Shown here: in pieces, positions 1 to 6,689 of the stretch | Position numbering within the stretch: position 1 is the first letter of the stretch | How the letters are laid out: each line of letters starts with the position of its first letter | Assembly (NCBI GenBank): GCA_017458005.1 | Contig: JAFTGH010000048.1 | Span: 1 to 42,906 of the forward strand | DNA length: 42,906 bases | DNA from: Prevotella sp. | GTDB taxonomy: Bacteria > Bacteroidota > Bacteroidia > Bacteroidales > Bacteroidaceae | Direction of reading: 5' to 3' | Program-made: the position numbers and the translations under genes | The notes under the pieces: generated by a model | Database searches by the model: none | What the model was told of the DNA's origin: nothing | Seen by the model: the letters and a program-made list of their open reading frames with translations, nothing else

Positions 1-66
1 AATTCTTTAACCATGCTCCTGAAGGCCGGAAACACACCTATACAGAGAAACGGCTGCACATCCCGT

Positions 67-226
67 GGTTAAAGAATCGTAGACTTCTCCGAGGAGTAGT
101 TGTAAATTCCGGGACGGCAGCCGTTAAGCTACACTTATAGTTTGGGCATCAAAAAACCCATCCTATATTAATAAGGTGGGGCGTTGTCCGTCACCCCTCG
201 GCGTGGTCTACCACGATTCTTTAACC
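67..226 (-). ncRNA. Candidate rod-shaped structured RNA (6S-like or retron-like), identity unresolved
   Basis: A canonical minus-strand promoter (232-263) would start transcription close to position 226. The 14 bases 226-213 are the exact reverse complement of 80-67, so the RNA would be closed by a 14-bp stem. Inside it further helices are visible: AGAC with GUCU, CCGAGGGGU with ACUCCUCGG (one G-U pair), then GACGG with CCGUC, leaving a bulge of about 15 nt on the 3' side. This is a long rod with an asymmetric central bubble, the general shape of 6S RNA. A retron msr-msd, which is also bounded by an inverted a1/a2 repeat, is the other reading, but its reverse transcriptase would lie left of the window. 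An internal hairpin followed by six U (about 180-150) could stop transcription early. A further copy of the arm (GGTTAAAGAAT) is at 13-3. No motif of tmRNA, SRP RNA or RNase P was recognised. Confidence 0.4.
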
Positions 227-231
227 GTTGG

Positions 232-263
232 CAAAATTACAAATAATAATTGAAACCACCAAA
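232..263 (-). promoter_or_regulatory. Bacteroidetes-type promoter of the structured RNA
   Basis: On the minus strand a TTTG -33 box (263-260) is followed after 20 bp by TAATTTTG (239-232), matching the Bacteroidetes TTTG / TAnnTTTG consensus. The predicted start falls at the first base of the inverted-repeat arm at about 226, which supports a dedicated RNA transcript. Confidence 0.55.
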
Positions 264-328
264 TATTTTATCAAAAAAATTTTGTTGCCTTGAAATGTTA
301 AATCATAACTCGTTGATTATCAGATACT

Positions 329-704
329 CCCAAAAAGTCGCAATTAATCCCAAAAAGTCGCAATAATTCGCCCCAATACCAGATTGGTCATAATTTGCTG
401 AAAATCAAGTAGTCCCAAAATGTCGGAAGATGCCATTTTAGCAGACTTTAAGACCATGTTAATTTTAACACTTTTGTAAGTCGCTGATAATCAAGTAGTC
501 CCAAAAAGTCGCATTTAATCCCAAAAAGTCGCAATAATTCGCCCCAATACCAGATTGGTCATAATTTGCTGAAAATCAAGTAGTCCCAAAATGTTGGAAG
601 ATGCCATTTTAGCAGACTTTAAGACCATGTTAATTTTAACACTTTTGTAAGTCGCTGATAATCAAGTAGTCCCAAAAAGTCGCATTTAATCCCAAAAAGT
701 CGCA
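329..704. repeat. 171-bp direct tandem repeat with CCCAAAA(A/T)GT sub-repeats
   Basis: Two nearly identical 171-bp units plus a partial third follow one another. CCCAAAAAGTCGCA begins at 329, 500 and 671, and again 20 bp later at 349, 520 and 691; a variant (CCCAAAATGTCGG or CCCAAAATGTTGG) occurs at 414 and 585. Each unit therefore carries three copies of the motif, two of them preceded by a shared segment ending in AATCAAGTAGT. Copies one and two differ by very few bases, so the duplication is recent or kept homogeneous. No open reading frame, poly-T terminator or transposase is associated. Unlike CRISPR, the unit is one long repeat with no unique spacers. Function unknown: protein-binding array, mobile-element remnant or integration hotspot are possible. 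Confidence 0.85.
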
Positions 705-753
705 ATTAATCGACCTATAAATACTTGAATACCAATACTTTCACTAAAAAGAC

Positions 754-806
754 TGCGAGTTGCTCGCACGCGCGCGATATATATAGATAGATATATACAT
801 ACATAT
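754..806. other. Small hairpin followed by alternating purine-pyrimidine tract
   Basis: TGCGAG (754-759) and CTCGCA (763-768) form a 6-bp hairpin with a TTG loop. It runs directly into a CG-alternating and then TA-rich, nearly strictly purine-pyrimidine alternating tract up to about 806. Such tracts are easily melted or Z-prone. Between 807 and 949 I see no gene or clear signal. Confidence 0.5.
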
Positions 807-949
807 CATTTACGGTGGGCTGGCTTTCGAATCTTCTTAATAGAGTCCTGAATTACGGCAGTAGTATTCGGTTTGGTTGATACCATTGAAAATACAAATG
901 ATGGGGGCTTTGAGTCACGATGGTTTTAAAATCACGGTGATTTATTAAA

Positions 950-980
950 AGTACAGCGTTGTGTACACAAAAACGTACAC
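950..980 (+). promoter_or_regulatory. Probable YefM-type operator: three GTACA boxes at 12-bp spacing
   Basis: GTACA occurs at 951-955, 963-967 and 975-979, exactly 12 bp apart, just upstream of the -33 box of the toxin-antitoxin promoter. The middle box sits in the palindrome GTGTACAC (961-968). The E. coli yefM-yoeB operator is known to consist of palindromes with a TGTACA core, so this is very probably the autoregulatory site of the antitoxin and the toxin-antitoxin complex. Confidence 0.6.
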
Positions 981-985
981 GAAAA

Positions 986-1017
986 TTTGGTGGTTTGGGA
1001 AATTATGCCTATCTTTG
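986..1017 (+). promoter_or_regulatory. Promoter of the toxin-antitoxin operon
   Basis: TTTG (986-989) and TATCTTTG (1010-1017) are separated by 20 bp, a near-perfect Bacteroidetes promoter. Transcription would start about 20 nt before the antitoxin ATG at 1043. Confidence 0.75.
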
Positions 1018-1042
1018 CACCCAGAACCAAACATTTTGAGTT

Positions 1043-1294
1043 ATGGCAGCATTGACAATGAGAGACTTCAGGAGCAACCTGGCCACTTCGTTTGACCGGG
1101 TTGACAGTGGTGAGCGTGTGTATATCCGCAGGAACAGCAAGCTCTATACACTTGTTCCCGTCGAAGAAGATGATCTGAGCATTACCCCTGCACTGGCGGC
1201 AAAGATAGAGAGGGCCAGGCAGGAGTACCGTGAGGGTAAAACAGTAAGTCTAAAGTCCCATGAGGACATTGACCAGTATTTTGAATCCATGTAG
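1043..1294 (+). CDS. yefM: Type II antitoxin, Phd/YefM family
   Basis: An 83-residue protein that should bind and neutralise the toxin encoded next and repress its own operon. The N-terminal half (residues 1-45) has the Phd/YefM pattern: start of beta strand MAALTMRDFRSNL, a helix through FDRVDSGE, then VYIRRNSKLYTLVPV. The C-terminal half is charged and probably unfolded until it wraps the toxin. The start is fixed by the promoter about 25 bp upstream and by the family length. The stop is 5 nt before the toxin ATG, so the two genes are co-transcribed and probably coupled. Regulation is likely by binding to the GTACA boxes at 951-979. Family assignment is firm; the gene symbol rests on pairing with a YoeB-type toxin. 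Confidence 0.85.
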   Translation: MAALTMRDFRSNLATSFDRVDSGERVYIRRNSKLYTLVPVEEDDLSITPALAAKIERARQEYREGKTVSLKSHEDIDQYFESM

Positions 1295-1299
1295 TAGTA

Positions 1300-1572
1300 A
1301 TGTACGAAATCAAGGTGTCTACGGAAGCCGACAAGGTTATCCGAAAATGGAAAAAGTCTAATCCGCAGCTCTGGAAGAAATACCAGAAGATTTATCACGA
1401 GCTCATGGATCATCCGCGCACAGGCCTCGGTCATCCAGAGGCACTGAAGGGAGGTCAGGATATCACCTGGTCGCGTCACATCACGGCTCATGACCGTATC
1501 ATCTATGACATCTATGATGATGTGGTCACTGTGCTTATCGCAGAGGTCGAGGGACACTACAAAGACAAGTGA
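1300..1572 (+). CDS. yoeB: Toxin, Txe/YoeB family mRNA endoribonuclease
   Basis: A 90-residue RelE-fold toxin. Members of this family cut mRNA in the ribosomal A site and arrest translation. The family hallmarks are all present: HPRTGLGHPEALKG (38-51), WSRHI (57-61), RIIYDIYDD (66-74) and the C-terminal GHYKDK. By comparison with E. coli YoeB (Glu46, Arg65, His83, Tyr84), the likely catalytic residues are Glu47, Arg66, His86 and Tyr87, so the enzyme appears intact. It is the second gene of the operon, 5 nt after the antitoxin. The next gene begins about 100 bp downstream and is not evidently part of the module. Confidence 0.92.
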   Translation: MYEIKVSTEADKVIRKWKKSNPQLWKKYQKIYHELMDHPRTGLGHPEALKGGQDITWSRHITAHDRIIYDIYDDVVTVLIAEVEGHYKDK

Positions 1573-1679
1573 ACCTGTCATATCCTACACTTTTCCTACA
1601 CCTTTTGAAACTTAAAAATGAGAAACTATACTGAATGACAATAAGTTATGAACATACTCCGATTCTCGGTCGGGGTACT

Positions 1680-2828
1680 ATGAAACCTATTGAAATCAAG
1701 AAAGTTAGCAGTACCAAGGACCTGAAGCAATTCGTTCAGTTCCACTATGACTTATACCGTGAATGTCCACAGGCAGTGCCGTTCCTCTATGCTGATGAGA
1801 TGAACACCCTGCGGAAGGATCGCAATGCGTGTTTTGACTTCTGTGAGGTCGACTATTTCATTGCCTTTCGCGGTGAGGAGATGGTAGGGCGTGTCGCCGC
1901 CATTATCAATCACCGTGCCAACGAGCGTTGGCAGAGGAAGCAGGTGCGCTTTGGATGGCTCGACTTCATCGATGACGAGGAGGTGAGCCGTGCGCTCATC
2001 GAGACGGTGGAGAAATGGGGTAAGGAGAAGGGCATGACAGAGATTGCCGGCCCTCTCGGCTTCACCGACATGGACCGTGAGGGCTTGCTGATAGAAGGTT
2101 TTGACGAGGATGCCACCATGTATATCAACTACAACTATCCGTACTATGTGCAGCATATCGAGCAGATGGGCGGGTTTGAGAAAGACAATGACTACATGGA
2201 GTACCGTGTCAAGGTGCCAGAGCGGGTGCCCGATAAGTTTCATAAAATCGCGGAGATGATCCGTAGCCGTTATAACCTGCAGGTGCGTAAGTTCACTCGC
2301 CAGGAGTTGATACAAGGCGGTAAGGGTAAGGAGATCTTCGACATCATCAATGCCACGTATAAGGACCTGTATGGCTATTCCCAACTCTCCGAGAAGCAGA
2401 TCAACCAATTGGTAGACCAATATATTAAGGTGGCAGACCTCAATCTGGTGACGGCGATTGAGGATTGGAGCACTCCTGAGCATAAGATGGTGGGATTCGG
2501 CATCACCTTCCCCTCATTCAACCAGGCGTTGCGGAAGACCCGTGACGGCAAGATGCTGCCCTTTGGATGGTGGCACCTGTTGAAAGTGCTGAAATGGCAC
2601 AAGACGGAGGTGGTCGACTTGCTGTTGATAGGTGTGCTGCCGGAATATCGTGCCAAAGGAGCCAACTCACTGATCTTCGACGACCTCATCCAGTGGTTCC
2701 AACGCTATGGCTTCAAATGGGCTGAGGCAATGCCACAGATGGAGGCTAACGAGCACATGCGTGGTCAGTGGCAGTACCTGGAGGCGACCCAGCACCGTCG
2801 CCATCGTTGCTATCGCAAACAATTATAA
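1680..2828 (+). CDS. GNAT-fold acetyltransferase-like protein
   Basis: A 382-residue soluble protein of a type common in Bacteroidetes. The segment LLLIGVLPEYRAKGANSLIF (about 300-319) matches GNAT motif A, where the acyl-CoA pyrophosphate loop lies (Q/RxxGxG/A-like), and an N-terminal segment (about 40-75, YFIAFRGEEMVGRVAAIIN) resembles a GNAT beta-strand core, so a double GNAT fold is plausible. Substrate unknown. The ATG at 1680 is preferred to an in-frame ATG at 1635, because the upstream 15 residues are not hydrophobic and look like translated leader. No signal peptide. It lies 23 bp upstream of nrdD on the same strand and may be co-transcribed, but nothing links it to nucleotide metabolism. 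What is certain is a conserved cytoplasmic protein; the acetyltransferase role is inference from motif A. Confidence 0.7.
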   Translation: MKPIEIKKVSSTKDLKQFVQFHYDLYRECPQAVPFLYADEMNTLRKDRNACFDFCEVDYFIAFRGEEMVGRVAAIINHRANERWQRKQVRFGWLDFIDDEEVSRALIETVEKWGKEKGMTEIAGPLGFTDMDREGLLIEGFDEDATMYINYNYPYYVQHIEQMGGFEKDNDYMEYRVKVPERVPDKFHKIAEMIRSRYNLQVRKFTRQELIQGGKGKEIFDIINATYKDLYGYSQLSEKQINQLVDQYIKVADLNLVTAIEDWSTPEHKMVGFGITFPSFNQALRKTRDGKMLPFGWWHLLKVLKWHKTEVVDLLLIGVLPEYRAKGANSLIFDDLIQWFQRYGFKWAEAMPQMEANEHMRGQWQYLEATQHRRHRCYRKQL

Positions 2829-2851
2829 TTAAAAACATAAAACTCAAGGAT

Positions 2852-5086
2852 ATGATACAGACTGTTGTAAAGCGCGACGGGCGCATTGTGGGATTTAACG
2901 AACAGAAAATCATGGCTGCCATCCGTAAGGCCATGCTCAGTACAGAGAAAGGCGAGGACGAGCGACTGCTCCAGACCATCACCGACCGTATCGCTGCCAA
3001 GGGCAATGCCCAGATGACGGTGGAGGAGATACAGGACTCGGTGGAGATGGAGTTGATGAAGTCGAGCCGTAAGGATGTGGCTCAGCGTTATATCGCCTAT
3101 CGTAACCAGCGTTCTATTGCCCGTAAGGCAAAGACCCGTGATGTGTTCCTCGATATCGTTAATATCAAGAACAACGATGTCACTCGTGAGAACGCCAACA
3201 TGAATGCCGACACTCCTGCCGGTATGATGATGAAGTTCGCCTCGGAGAGCACCAAGCCTTTCGTCGACGACTACCTGTTGTCGCCAGAGAGCCGTGATGC
3301 CGTAGAGCATAACTATCTGCATATCCACGACAAAGACTACTATCCCACAAAGTCACTGACCTGTGTGCAGCACCCGTTGGACAATATCCTGACCCAGGGC
3401 TTTATCGCAGGTCATGGTGCCAGTCGTCCTGCCAAGCGTATCGAGACAGCCGCCGTACTTGCCTGTATCTCCTTGGAGTGTGCGCAGAACGAGATGCACG
3501 GTGGACAGGCAATCCCTGCCTTTGACTTTTACTTGGCTCCTTATGTGCGCTCCTCCTATATCGAGGAACTCAAGGCTCTGGAGGACCTGAATGGCGAGGA
3601 CTATAGTGCGCTGTATGACGAGACGCTCCTCGACTATATCAAGCAACCGCTCGATCAGTTGAAGGGTATTGACCGTGTGCGCCAGCATGCCATCAATAAG
3701 ACGGTGGGGCGTGTCCATCAGGCGATGGAGGCTTTCATCCATAATATGAATACCATCCACTCACGTGGTGGTAATCAGGTGGTATTCTCTTCCATCAACT
3801 ATGGTACCGACACCTCTGCCGAGGGGCGTTGCATCATGCGTGAGTTGCTGAACAGCACCTATCAGGGTGTGGGTAATGGGGAGACGGCTATCTTCCCCAT
3901 CCAGATATGGAAGAAGAAGCGGGGCGTGAACTACCTGCCTGAGGATCCGAACTACGACCTCTACCAACTTGCCTGCAAGGTGACAGCACGTCGTTTCTTC
4001 CCCAACTTCCTGAACCTCGACGCTACCTATAACCAAGATAGTGAGTGGCGTGCCGACGATCCGAAGCGTTATATCCATGAGGTAGCCACCATGGGATGCC
4101 GTACCCGTGTCTTCGAGAACCGTTTCGGGCAGAAGACATCCATTGGTCGTGGTAACCTCTCGTTCACCACGATAAATATCGTACGTATCGCCATCGAGTG
4201 TATGGATGTGGAAGACAAGGAGGCGCGCATCGCCAAGTTCTTCGCCAAACTCGACGAGATGCTGGAGGTGGCTGCGAAACAACTCGATGAGCGTTTCCAG
4301 TTCCAGAAGACCGCCTTCGTCAAGCAGTTCCCCCTGTTGATGAGAAGTTTGTGGATTGGTGCGGATAAGTTGAAGCCTACTGATACCATCGAGAGTGTCA
4401 TCAACCAAGGCACACTGGGTATTGGTTTCATCGGACTTGCCGAGTGTCTCGTGGCACTGATCGGTAAGCATCATGGTGAGAGCGAGGAGGCACAGGAACT
4501 GGGATTGAAGATTGTGGGATATATGCGCCAGCGCATCAATGATTTCTGCGACCGCTACCAGCATAACTACTCTGTTCTTGCCACTCCTGCTGAGGGACTT
4601 AGCGGTAAGTTCACCAAGAAGGACCGTAAGGAGTTTGGCGTCATCCCAGGAGTCACCGACCGTGACTATTATACGAACTCCAACCATGTCCCCGTCTATT
4701 ATAAGTGCTCCGCGCGCCATAAGGCAGAGGTGGAGGCTCCTTACCATGAGATGACGCGTGGTGGTCATATCTTCTATGTGGAGATAGATGGTGACGCGAC
4801 ACATAACCCACAGGTCATCATGGGTGTCGTGGATATGATGGATAAGTTGAATATGGGCTATGGCTCTGTCAACCACAACCGTAACCGTTGTATGGACTGC
4901 GGTTATGAGAATGCGACACCTTCTTTGGAGGTTTGCCCGCAGTGTGGCAGCACCCATATCGACAAACTGCAGCGTATCACGGGTTATCTCGTAGGTACTA
5001 CCGACCGTTGGAATCACGGTAAACTCTGTGAACTCAACGACCGTGTGACACATATCGAGGGCTCGCAGCAGCAGGAACTCTTCTAG
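2852..5086 (+). CDS. nrdD: Anaerobic (class III) ribonucleoside-triphosphate reductase
   Basis: Reduces ribonucleoside triphosphates to deoxyribonucleotides under anaerobiosis with a glycyl radical. The 744-residue protein has an N-terminal ATP-cone (about 1-95, starting IQTVVKRDGRIVGFNEQKIM), a long barrel domain and a C-terminal radical domain. The Zn site is four cysteines at 680, 683, 695 and 698 (CMDC and CPQC). The radical glycine is Gly711 in RITGYL, followed by the family signature DRWNHGKLCELNDRVTHI. The start at 2852 replaces an upstream in-frame ATG at 2768, which lies inside the preceding gene and would add 28 unrelated residues. The activase gene nrdG follows 22 bp downstream, the usual arrangement. 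The ATP-cone makes it likely that dATP inhibits the enzyme. The gene points to a strictly anaerobic lifestyle. Confidence 0.97.
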   Translation: MIQTVVKRDGRIVGFNEQKIMAAIRKAMLSTEKGEDERLLQTITDRIAAKGNAQMTVEEIQDSVEMELMKSSRKDVAQRYIAYRNQRSIARKAKTRDVFLDIVNIKNNDVTRENANMNADTPAGMMMKFASESTKPFVDDYLLSPESRDAVEHNYLHIHDKDYYPTKSLTCVQHPLDNILTQGFIAGHGASRPAKRIETAAVLACISLECAQNEMHGGQAIPAFDFYLAPYVRSSYIEELKALEDLNGEDYSALYDETLLDYIKQPLDQLKGIDRVRQHAINKTVGRVHQAMEAFIHNMNTIHSRGGNQVVFSSINYGTDTSAEGRCIMRELLNSTYQGVGNGETAIFPIQIWKKKRGVNYLPEDPNYDLYQLACKVTARRFFPNFLNLDATYNQDSEWRADDPKRYIHEVATMGCRTRVFENRFGQKTSIGRGNLSFTTINIVRIAIECMDVEDKEARIAKFFAKLDEMLEVAAKQLDERFQFQKTAFVKQFPLLMRSLWIGADKLKPTDTIESVINQGTLGIGFIGLAECLVALIGKHHGESEEAQELGLKIVGYMRQRINDFCDRYQHNYSVLATPAEGLSGKFTKKDRKEFGVIPGVTDRDYYTNSNHVPVYYKCSARHKAEVEAPYHEMTRGGHIFYVEIDGDATHNPQVIMGVVDMMDKLNMGYGSVNHNRNRCMDCGYENATPSLEVCPQCGSTHIDKLQRITGYLVGTTDRWNHGKLCELNDRVTHIEGSQQQELF

Positions 5087-5108
5087 GAAAACTAGGAAAA
5101 ACCAGCAA

Positions 5109-5603
5109 ATGATATCTGTCCTTGACATCATAGAAGATACCATGGTAGACGGTCCGGGTTTCCGGACCTCTATCTATTGTGCGGGTTGCCGTCATGCCTG
5201 CCCTGGGTGCCATAACCCCCAGTCGTGGGACTTCAGTGGAGGGCATCCGATGTCTACCGAGGATATCATGCGGATCATCGAGGCTGACCCCTATGCCAAT
5301 GTCACTTTCACAGGGGGTGACCCAATGTATCAGCCGGAGGGCTTTGCTGAACTGGCTCGTGCCATCCGTGAGCGTACAAAGAAAGATATCTGGTGTTTTA
5401 CTGGTTTCACCTTCGAGACGTTGGTACATAACCCCCGCCATCGGCAGTTGCTCGAACTCATCGATGTCTTGGTCGATGGTCCGTTTATCAAGAAATTGCG
5501 TGATGAGCGTTTGTTGTTTCGGGGTAGCAGCAACCAGCGACTGATCGATGTGCCGGCATCGTTGAAGGCGGGGAAGGTGGTGCTCTTCCAGCCTGACGTC
5601 TGA
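5109..5603 (+). CDS. nrdG: Anaerobic ribonucleotide reductase activating protein (radical SAM)
   Basis: Generates the glycyl radical on NrdD by reductive cleavage of S-adenosylmethionine. The 164-residue length is typical. The radical SAM CX3CX2C motif is Cys27, Cys31 and Cys34 (CRHACPGC), preceded by DGPGFRTSIY (14-23), characteristic of activases. TFTGGDP (around residue 62) is the glycine-rich SAM-binding GGDP motif. It sits 22 bp after nrdD and is surely co-transcribed. The stop codon (5601-5603) abuts, with no spacer, the stop codon of the convergent gene ending at 5604, and no terminator hairpin is visible between them. Confidence 0.96.
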   Translation: MISVLDIIEDTMVDGPGFRTSIYCAGCRHACPGCHNPQSWDFSGGHPMSTEDIMRIIEADPYANVTFTGGDPMYQPEGFAELARAIRERTKKDIWCFTGFTFETLVHNPRHRQLLELIDVLVDGPFIKKLRDERLLFRGSSNQRLIDVPASLKAGKVVLFQPDV

Positions 5604-6602
5604 CTATCTTAGGATTTTCTCGATCTCCTCCTCTACCTTGTTAGCCTCTAGGTCGCGGGCAACGATGCGACCCTGTTTGTTGACGACCAGCATAGCAGGT
5701 ACGACATAGAGCCCCAGTTGTTGTACGAGGGGAGTCTGGAACAGTTGTCCGTCACAGATGATGAACCACTGCAGGGAGTCACGGTCTACTCGCTTCCGAC
5801 ACTCCCGCTTGTCGCCATCCAGACAGATACTCAGCAAGGCAAGGTCCTGAGCGTGTTTCTTCTGTAGTTTGCGCAGTCTGCGCTGAATCTCCAGACTGGG
5901 ATAGTGCCAGGTCGCCCATGTGGTGATAACACCCACCTTGTTCTTCAGCATACCGTTGTTTACCTTCTGTCCTTTCATGTCCGTGACGGAGAAAGCGGGA
6001 AGGGTGGCTTGCAGCCTGTTGTTCCTCAACCCGTCGAGTTGCTTTTTCAGTTTTCTCAACCTGCCGTTGTCTGGGTTCGCCTTGAGCATCAGACCGGCAA
6101 GGCGTTGCCCTTCCACATAGTCGGGGGTCTTCGCACTGACGAAATATTTGTCGAGCAGGTAGAGACTGACGATAGAGGTGGGCTCCTCCTCTATATATTG
6201 TGCGATAGCGGCGGGAATCTCAGGGGGTGTGAGTTTGTTGACACGCATGCGTAACTTCGTCAACTCATCGTTCTCGTCAGTGCCCTTGATGGTGATTTCC
6301 TTCAGATGGGTGGCGTCCCCCTTGATCTCGACCTCCTCCCCTGGGGCGGCAAAGATAGCCTGTTCACTGAAGTTCGGGAAGACAAGCATCAGGGTGATGT
6401 CATTACGCACCTCCCGCTCATAGGAGAAACGTCCGTTCTGTACTTTGATGGTGTCTATCCCGACGAAACCTCCGTCAGGGCTGTATACCAAGAACTGACC
6501 TTGGTTGATGTTACGCAGTCGACCAGAGAGACGGAACTTGTCGCCCTCCGGACCGCAACTTAAAAGTAAAAAGGTAAAAAGGTAAAAAGGTAAAAACCTC
6601 AT
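5604..6602 (-). CDS. Lipoprotein with DUF4369-like and redox-dead thioredoxin domains
   Basis: A 332-residue predicted lipoprotein: a short hydrophobic signal MRFLPFYLFTFLLLSC with the lipidated Cys at 16, then a beta-rich N-terminal domain (about 20-120) like DUF4369, then a TlpA/AhpC-type thioredoxin fold (about 205-332). In active relatives the sequence after WATW is CxxC; here it is HYPS (233-236), so disulfide chemistry is probably lost, although the cis-proline region VVP is kept. The start at 6602 is preferred to 6641, since it follows GAAGAAGG and gives a clean signal peptide. The signal core is encoded by an 8-bp microsatellite (6561-6598), so copy-number slippage would shift the frame. 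It is the second gene after the TPR lipoprotein (about 70 bp gap to this start). Role unknown; surface or periplasmic. Confidence 0.75.
   Translation of the reverse strand: MRFLPFYLFTFLLLSCGPEGDKFRLSGRLRNINQGQFLVYSPDGGFVGIDTIKVQNGRFSYEREVRNDITLMLVFPNFSEQAIFAAPGEEVEIKGDATHLKEITIKGTDENDELTKLRMRVNKLTPPEIPAAIAQYIEEEPTSIVSLYLLDKYFVSAKTPDYVEGQRLAGLMLKANPDNGRLRKLKKQLDGLRNNRLQATLPAFSVTDMKGQKVNNGMLKNKVGVITTWATWHYPSLEIQRRLRKLQKKHAQDLALLSICLDGDKRECRKRVDRDSLQWFIICDGQLFQTPLVQQLGLYVVPAMLVVNKQGRIVARDLEANKVEEEIEKILR
6561..6598. repeat. 8-bp microsatellite (AAAAAGGT) inside a signal peptide
   Basis: Three full AAAAAGGT octamers plus degenerate flanking copies. Read on the minus strand they encode the hydrophobic core FLPFYLFTFLL of the thioredoxin-fold lipoprotein. 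Eight is not a multiple of three, so loss or gain of one copy breaks the reading frame, whereas three copies add exactly eight residues. Confidence 0.85.
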
Positions 6603-6641
6603 CACCTTCTTCCGAAAAAGTCTCTGTAACAACACGACCAT

Positions 6642-6689
6642 CCTTTTTTTACTTTTTTGCCTTTTTACTTTTTTACCTTTTTACCTTTC
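6642..6689. repeat. Degenerate TTTTTACC microsatellite at a gene junction
   Basis: An array of TTTTTAC(C/T) and similar octamers fills the junction between the TPR lipoprotein gene and the next gene. It also encodes the last residues and the stop codon of the TPR protein (GKVKR, stop at 6673). The same repeat family recurs at 6561, 16214, 38607 and 38691. Confidence 0.8.

Noticed and set aside
329-704. CRISPR array
   Set aside because: The long units are repeated throughout with no unique spacers, and no cas genes are nearby.
1144-1581. Open frame antisense to the toxin-antitoxin pair (145 codons)
   Set aside because: It is the reverse strand of two clear genes and its translation shows no domain, signal or start signal.
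3761-5143. 460-codon open frame antisense to nrdD
   Set aside because: Entirely covered by nrdD on the other strand, composition is a shadow of its codons, and no family features are seen.
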